From Entrophospora sp. SA101 (taxonomy: Eukaryota; Glomeromycota; Glomeromycetes; Entrophosporales; Entrophosporaceae): a DNA stretch of 14,717 bases. Positions 9,366 through 14,717 of this stretch are shown piece after piece. Location of the stretch: NCBI GenBank assembly GCA_958430865.1, contig CAUDNR010000354.1, forward strand, positions 1-14,717, read 5' to 3'. Position 1 is the stretch's first letter. Every line of letters starts with the position of its first letter. Made by a program: the position numbers and the translations under genes. The notes beneath the pieces were generated by a model. That model was not told the origin of the DNA and did no database searches. It saw nothing but the letters and a program-made list of their open reading frames with translations.

Positions 9366-12300
9366 ATGGAAGACAAAATTGACGTAATAAATTTTTTTGC
9401 CAAATATTGTATTTACTCTAGAGTTATATCAATTAAAAAACCTCGATTTTTTAATTTTCTTTATTATATACATACATACATACATACGTACATTTATACT
9501 CTCTTATTTTTTAGACATTTGAAGAGGATGATGAATTTGCGTATCTTGATGACCTTTTATTGAATACTGAGAAATTGGAGTATAAATCATCTTCAAGGTT
9601 AGTTGTTTCCAGAAGCCATGAAAGAAATTTACTTAATTGATGCTAATTGTATATATTGAATGTTTGTAGTATTGGCTTAGATAATAGTTTACGCAGAAGT
9701 GAACGTTCCAGAAAACCTAATGTTAAAGAAGGTTATGTTTCCACTGTTGAAGCTGTACCAACGAGAGGCGAAATTCCAATCTTGGAAAGATTTAGGTCAA
9801 GCTCAAATTCAAGTTTCAATAAAATTTGTCAATATTCATTAACTTCACTGCTTCGTGAGAAAAAAAGACATGAAAAAATTGGGTATGATCTTTCTGTATT
9901 GGAACAAGTTATTAAGGGCGGAATCGTATGTATTTGATACATTTATTATGGACAAATGGAAATGATTATGATGTTCAGTTGTTTTTACTTTATGATAAAT
10001 AGGAACTTGAAAATGAAGACCCATTTGATACATATGATCGAACTTTAATTTCTACTACTTTATTAAAAGATGATGAACAAAAAGAGCAAAAAGTTGAATA
10101 TTTACAACAGGTATTTGAAATTTTCCATTCCATTCCGTTTTGTTTGCATTACATTGATTTATCATTTTTCTCATTAGCTTTTTGAGGAAGAGAACGAGAT
10201 GGATACTTATTACCAATTAGATTTTTTCCAGAAGTTGAATAAAGTAATTATAATTTATTATATATAAAGATAAATAGACATAGATCTTTGATTTTTTTCC
10301 CCCATTTTAGCCTGGTTGATAATTATGTAAAAAAAATGGGTTTTACCTGATAGAAACCACCGAAACCTTCTCTTAAGACTACAAGATTAGATGCTATATT
10401 TACGTTTTTATCTAGGGCTGCATCAGGTAGGATCTCGAATTGATTTCTTGACTAAAGTCTGAAACATTAGTATTCATGTCTAATATTATTGCATTGTTTT
10501 ATTTATAATTGTAGATAATGAAAAGTTAAAAGAAGTTTTATGCAATGATTGGATCGCTCAACAATACCAATTAGGATGGGAAATGCCGAATGAAGTTGTT
10601 TTTTGGCTACTTGAAACAGGTTAATTGCATACCTGAATATTTTAAATGAGTGACTTCGTTTTTTTGCTTTTATCATATTAATCAATTGATTAATTAATAA
10701 CTTTTAGCAAGTTTCCACAATGATTTATTTATTGCAGAAGCAGCTTCAAATACTTTAAAAAATATTACAGAAATTTATGCAAGTATCGTTTATATATAAA
10801 TAAATATGCATCATGTATATGTATATAGATTTGTGAAAATTTTTACTTATGTTTATCACATACTTTTTATTTATTTATTTATTTAGAAGCAATATAAACA
10901 TAAATCAAAAAATAAGATTAAAAATATCGAATTGCCTTTTGATAAAGTGTACGACATATTTAAAAAATATGGAGCCTCTCCTGACCTCCTTGAGATTCAA
11001 TGTTCACTGGAGGATAAATATAAAAAATATGAAACCGATAGTAATATTTTTTTTCCTCAATGATTGAGTCAATTGATGATCATACATGCAATAATAACAT
11101 TATTAATATTAATATTATCATTATTTACTGCTGTTGTTTACTAGCATCACTTTCAGAATTTCCTTATTTGGCTTTGTTTCGGTTATCGCTAAAATCAATT
11201 ATATCATTGGTTGATGTGGGGTAAGAGCACAAGTTATAAAATGATAAATGATGACATTGTTACAACTAATAAAGGCTAATTAATTACATTCATATAACAT
11301 TTAGATGGTTAATGTTTAAAGATGTGGAAGAGATTCGAACTGCAATTGTTATCATTCTTCGTTTATGCTTAGATGCTAGATTGATACAAACTTATAGTAT
11401 GATTGAACAATTGATCAGCTCCCTTTTAAACTTAATACCAGATGATGAGTGGATTCAGCAAGTAAGATATTGATAAATATATCGGTGGATATAATTATGT
11501 AGATGTAATAATTTGTCTAAAATACTAACACTAACACTAATACAAAAATTATTTACTTACTGATTAATTAATTAATTAATATTGACTAGTTGAAATTATT
11601 GTGTGAAGATATTACTTCATTGTGTGCCACGAATTCCTTATCTTTCCAAATTGCTACTATCGACAGTTTGCCCGCTTCATCTCGTGGACTTTTATTGAAA
11701 CAGGTGCTATCATTGAAATGTTTATTTGTTATGGCGAAATCAACATCCTTTAAATTATCCAATGTAAGCAATTTTTTGAATTAGTATTTTAGATATAACA
11801 ATATAATTCATATTTACATGTACACTAATACATTTTTATTAACGGTTAACTAGTTAAATTTATCTAAACCATCACTTATAAAACCGATATGGGACTTATT
11901 TCATAAATCTGATGTTTTCAAAATTGGGGACGATACAAATTATAAAGATTTATACGATATGATAATTTTAATCAGTTATGTGATTGATGATATTGATCAG
12001 ATAAAAGCTGAAGAGGTAAATTGATAATTCTTTTTAGATTTATAAAACGACTTGCGAGATGAATCATGAGATGAAAAAGAGAGTAGATTAATAAGATTTT
12101 TATAACATTTATATTTTTGTGTAAAGAATTTTGTCAAGGAAATTATCGAAAAACTGAAACGTTTATATGGGAGAATAAGTAAATTTTATTTATTTTCATT
12201 GATAAGTTAATTCATTCTCATCATTCTCATCTTTCTCATACACCTTTTATACATTATTCAGACGATACAAAGGCTGCATTTTTGGATAGAACAAAAGTAT

Positions 12301-12515
12301 TATTATTATTTGCTTTGATACAATAATATAATGTAATAACTATTCTAACTCATATATATCTATACTTCTATGATTTATTTATATATTAGACAAAAGATAT
12401 TATGTTAAATCTTTATATGCGCCTTCACTATATAATCTATCATAAACGTGAAAGAACACAAATCGATGCGTTTTACATTCCACAGCAAAAGAAGAAACAA
12501 AAAACAATTCAATAA
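9366..12515 (+). CDS. Probable CANIN (SLF2/NSE6-like) domain protein, 16 exons, 561 aa
   Basis: Exons: 9366-9383, 9515-9597, 9670-9925, 10003-10110, 10178-10243, 10354-10426, 10515-10619, 10738-10778, 10887-11040, 11145-11220, 11305-11461, 11590-11763, 11854-12015, 12127-12178, 12262-12296 and 12390-12515. All phases close into 562 codons. The first exon encodes only six residues (MEDKID), so the start is the least certain part. The N-terminus is acidic, then basic RRSERSRKP (42-50), then YSLTSLLREKKR (89-100). The C-terminal half is helical, with LPASSRGLLLKQ (406-417), and the tail is lysine-rich (QQKKKQKTIQ). These resemble the fungal CANIN (SMC6- and NSE5-interacting) family, i.e. SLF2/NSE6-like cofactors of the SMC5/6 complex in DNA repair. 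This is from recall of the family pattern, not a search. It would be nuclear. Intron 8 is GC-AG (donor GCAAGT at 10779). If the family call is wrong, it remains a real conserved-looking gene of unknown role. Confidence 0.8.
9469..9494. repeat. (ATAC)n microsatellite in intron 1
   Basis: ATAC units run in tandem with one interruption (TACGTACA) inside the first intron of the CANIN-like gene, shortly before the acceptor at 9514. Its length may vary between strains. Confidence 0.85.
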
Positions 12516-12573
12516 AATTATAAAGAAAAACCTTTACTAATTCTATATATATATGTAACTTTTTATAAATATC

Positions 12574-12579
12574 AATAAA
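12574..12579 (+). terminator. Candidate poly(A) signal of the CANIN-like gene
   Basis: AATAAA lies 58 bases after the stop codon at 12515 and is followed by T-rich sequence, a fitting place for a 3'-end signal. Confidence 0.45.
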
Positions 12580-12735
12580 TATTTCTTCAACTATTATTAT
12601 TATATTAATATTAATGATAAAACACCAGATGTCAAAACAATTATGAAATATTTCTAAAGATTTAAATATTTTTTTTCTTATAAATGTTATCGTTTTAATG
12701 GTTAACAAAGTAAATTAACAACAAAAAAACAAAAC

Positions 12736-12894
12736 ATGGCAAGTATTGACAAGAGTTGGAATAAAGCTATAAGGAATATACACGATAGGTTAAGTCAACC
12801 TCGATATGCCGAGCCACTATCAACCGATTTTCGCTTTATAACGATACAAAATTGGTTAACCAAAAACATAATGAAATTGCTAAATTTAATATAG
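12736..12894 (+). CDS. Possible small or broken ORF, 52 aa, unknown
   Basis: An ATG in a good context (AAAACATGGC) opens a 52-codon frame starting MASIDKSWNKAIRNIHDRL and ending ...KLLNLI before TAG at 12892. Its amino-acid make-up (W, R, H, P, D) is less biased than random AT-rich frames here. The same frame continues after the stop with FGKPRFYVDD, then TGA at 12925, six bases before the duplicated codon TGG at 12931. It may be a first exon or remnant of a gene cut by the duplication, or of a mobile element. No family recognised. Confidence 0.25.
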   Translation: MASIDKSWNKAIRNIHDRLSQPRYAEPLSTDFRFITIQNWLTKNIMKLLNLI

Positions 12895-12929
12895 TTTGGT
12901 AAACCAAGATTTTATGTTGATGATTGATT

Positions 12930-13718
12930 ATGGGAAGAATTTGAGCAAAAAGCGAAAGAATTATCAGAAAAAATCCAATTAAATATTGATAATAAACCAA
13001 AATTTTGGCACAAATCATTTGATCGTGATGGTCGTTTACAACTTTATGCGTCTAATGAAGGATTAGCGATTCCATACGTTTCTCCATTATTTGCTGAAAG
13101 CTTAGGTGGTTTACCACCAATATTAGTGGTAACTATTTTTCTCTACAAAAAAATTTGAATACTTTTGTGATAAATCTTGCGATGAAAAATAATTTTTTTG
13201 TTGTATAGCAAACAGGTGATATAGAAAAATTCAGAGATGAGAGTATTTATTTGGCTCATAAAGCTGCCAACCCAGAAAAATACAATTTGCCCTATTACAA
13301 TGCTGAAAAATTTAAAAAGTCGCCTTATAAAACATCTACAAAAGTTGTTCTTGAAGTTTATGAAGAAATGCCTCATGTATTCCAGGTAATTTTCATAAAG
13401 TTTTAAATTTGAACAATTAATAATGATTTCGCAAAATATTAATAAATAATAATAATATCATTATTATTATTTTCAAAATAGATATTTGGGGACATCCATC
13501 CATCACCACAGATAGCTGTTAATCGAACAACTGAGTTTATTAAACGATTATTATCAGGCGAAGAAGAAGAGAAAGGATTTAAAGCTTTACGCGTAACAGC
13601 TAAAGGTGAAATCATTGAAGGATTGAAAAAAGAACATTATGAGACACTTGAATGGGAAAATATTGGTGTTGTTCCATCTAGCACCAGAAAGGTTTATTCT
13701 ATTAAACCGGACAATTAA
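12930..13718 (+). pseudogene. 3' fragment of the alpha/beta-hydrolase gene (duplicate)
   Basis: It contains the end of exon 2 (12930-13128), exon 3 (13209-13385) and exon 4 (13482-13718) with both introns unspliced, equal to residues 284-486 of the intact protein at 2834-4549. The oxyanion HGGG and nucleophile GESAG parts are missing; the acid (TGDIEKFRDE) and His (MPHVF) parts remain. An in-frame TGA at 12925-12927 lies two codons before the first copied codon, so there is no open start. It has no promoter of its own and cannot make an active hydrolase. The lack of any mutation points to a very recent event or to an assembly artefact. Confidence 0.9.
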
Positions 13719-13902
13719 CAATAAATCGTGAATGTGAGCGGGTGATGACGTTCTACTCGAGATTCCGTGTTATTTATTTATTTATTTATTTATGTAGATA
13801 GATATTTGTCGAAATCTTCATTATTTGCAATTTTATTAGCTGTTTATTTGGCTTAATCAACAACTGTTAGATATTTTTTTTTTTTTATATATATTTTATC
13901 CC

Positions 13903-13908
13903 AATAAA
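13903..13908 (+). terminator. Duplicated poly(A) signal
   Basis: This AATAAA is the copied counterpart of 4734-4739; the duplicated segment stops 14 bases after it. Confidence 0.35.
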
Positions 13909-13922
13909 TTTTTTATTTCCAA

Positions 13923-14204
13923 CATTTCTTAAAAATGCCGCATACGTTTTTTATTTAATGCTACACTAGTGTTCTGAAAAATATACATTATCATCATATT
14001 CCTTTACCAGGCTTCGTATAGATGCCTTTTAATGCTAATTTATATGCAATATTGGTGTCACTTATCTTCTTTTTCTCAGTTCCGGTCAATTTTCATTATA
14101 ATTAACAAAGCTCTCCTTCTGGAATGTTCTCCATACTAAGAAATGCCAAAAAAAAATCTATTCGTGATTAAAAGAGCCATCTTTTGTTTATAATTAAATA
14201 TTGC
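13923..14204. other. Right flank of the duplication, possible decayed minus-strand coding
   Basis: No intact gene is seen. On the minus strand one open stretch (about 14090-13998) reads KLTGTEKKKISDTNIAYKL and then ALKGIYTKPGKGI before a stop. It looks more protein-like than its surroundings but has no start and no obvious splice acceptor. It could be a decayed downstream exon of the candidate gene at 14217-14459. No family is recognised. Confidence 0.25.
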
Positions 14205-14216
14205 TTAGGAACTTAC

Positions 14217-14459
14217 TTCTTTATGATCCTTCTTTTCAACATTAAAATTATTGTTTCCTATTTGAGCACCTCCCGAAAATGTATTATCGTAAATGTTAAA
14301 TGTGGATCTATTACCGCCTGATTTACGTTTTCCCAATCTTTGGCAACAAAGGATTTTAGTGGCATGTTTACAATTTACTATCCACGCCCAATTACTCGTA
14401 GCCTTGAACACATCCAACCTAGATCCCTGTGCCCCAACACTTGTTTTGTGGCTCAGCAA
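14217..14459 (-). CDS. Candidate partial exon with a RHIM-like QIGNNN motif, unknown protein
   Basis: On the minus strand an open frame ends at a good 5' splice site (GTAAGT, first base at 14216) after ...VEKKDHKE. Its last 50 residues read GKRKSGGNRSTFNIYDNT and then FSGGAQIGNNNFNVEKK. This Gly/Asn-rich pattern resembles the (V/I)QxGxxN core of RHIM amyloid motifs, which in animals, fungi and bacteria sit at the ends of cell-death signalling proteins. The upstream part of the frame (from an ATG at 14459) is cysteine-containing and uncertain. The true start and the downstream exon are not visible, and a stop-rich region follows. It may be a gene fragment at the edge of a repeat. The function is inference only. 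Confidence 0.35.
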
Positions 14460-14717
14460 ACAGCCTTGAATGACGGCAACCTAGTAAGCCGTCACGCTAC
14501 TTTTATTCCAAATAAAACAAATCGCTTGCTTTTTTGTATTCATCTAAAAGTTTTTGTGCCCTTTTTTGTCGGTCACCTTACTGATTTTTTCAAGAGATTT
14601 GAGTAGGGTTGTATTCACGATACGAATACCGTTAAGCGGGAGAGCCACACGCAATTAAATCAGCAAAAAACCCCTCAACCGCCACAGGACATTCCCCCCC
14701 GACCCATCGGCGGTGCT
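14460..14717. other. Less AT-rich window end, possible repeat or transposon edge
   Basis: Base use shifts to more G and C here, most strongly from about 14668 on, where C-rich sequence is found. A TAGGGTTGTATTC block with an imperfect palindrome GTATTC...GAATAC lies at about 14604-14630, and ACCGCC (14678-14683) pairs with GGCGGT (14709-14714). The plus-strand open frame crossing this part has no recognisable domain. I read it as unclassified, probably repeat-derived DNA cut by the window end. Confidence 0.35.

Larger units (their letters stand above)
12516..12929. other. Interval between the CANIN-like gene and the duplicated segment
   Basis: It starts with the 3' flank of the CANIN-like gene, including a poly(A) signal. 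From about 12730 the sequence becomes less AT-biased and holds a 52-codon open frame (listed separately) and the 12-bp perfect palindrome TTGGTTAACCAA at 12852-12863. It ends abruptly at the left edge of the hydrolase duplicate. Confidence 0.55.
12930..13922. repeat. 993-bp direct repeat, copy 2
   Basis: This is an exact copy, as far as I can compare by eye, of 3761-4753 in the same orientation, 9169 bp downstream. Both flanks are unrelated to those of copy 1; only single-base (left) overlap is seen at the junction. No target-site duplication and no poly(A) tail are visible. Confidence 0.95.

Noticed and set aside
11586..11771. Minus-strand frame opposite exon 12 of the CANIN-like gene
   Set aside because: Shadow of a real exon whose plus-strand frame continues in phase on both sides.
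12400..13018. Minus-strand frames 12400-12708 and 12836-13018
   Set aside because: They overlap the last CANIN-like exon, its 3' flank and the hydrolase duplicate; compositions are hydrophobic by AT bias, with no domain.
12930..13922. Copy 2 as a processed retrogene
   Set aside because: Both introns are present and there is no A tail or target-site duplication, although the 3' edge lies near a poly(A) signal.
14340..14606. 88-codon plus-strand frame near the right end
   Set aside because: No domain recognised, and it overlaps the minus-strand exon with a good splice donor; kept only as unclassified sequence.
1562..14610. TAGGGTT blocks at 1562-1568 and 14604-14610 as ends of one large transposon
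   Set aside because: Both are in the same orientation, the match is only seven bases, and ordinary intact genes lie between them.

Overview
The window looks like nuclear DNA of an arbuscular mycorrhizal fungus, most likely Rhizophagus irregularis or a close relative. The reasons are the strongly AT-rich sequence, genes split by many short GT-AG introns (one with a clear CTAAC branch site), a BACK/TLDc gene of the kind massively expanded in these fungi, and abundant AT-rich intergenic repeats. The species assignment is inference. No database search could be run.

Layout: (1) 62-1248, a 5'-truncated and frameshifted BACK-TLDc gene. (2) 1249-2758, gene-free, with an imperfect hairpin at 2181-2278. 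(3) 2834-4549, a complete four-exon alpha/beta-hydrolase of the hormone-sensitive-lipase type. (4) 4754-5816, gene-free, with a MITE-like element of 'CTCAATCTCAATC' sequence. (5) 9008-5817 (minus strand), a complete 16-exon SAC1 phosphoinositide phosphatase of 643 residues. (6) 9366-12515 (plus strand), a complete 16-exon gene of 561 residues, probably a CANIN/SLF2-NSE6-like SMC5/6 cofactor. It is head to head with SAC1 across a 357-bp shared promoter. (7) 12736-12894, a possible small ORF that stops just before (8) a second copy, with no difference found, of 993 bp of the hydrolase locus (3761-4753 = 12930-13922), which forms a promoterless pseudogene. (9) 13923-14717, a compositionally different end with a possible minus-strand exon carrying a RHIM-like 'QIGNNN' motif.

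The gene structures were rebuilt by hand. For the three intact genes every exon phase closes: hydrolase 487 codons, SAC1 644 codons and the CANIN-like gene 562 codons, each including the stop. Two introns use GC-AG borders, both with the donor GCAAGT.

Nothing here forms an operon-like pathway. SAC1 acts on PI4P at ER/Golgi membranes, the hydrolase probably cleaves esters or acetylated lipids, and the CANIN-like protein would act in the nucleus. The most notable items are the perfect 993-bp partial gene duplication, the RHIM-like motif near the right end, and the repeat-associated decay at both edges. No clearly novel multi-gene system is visible.
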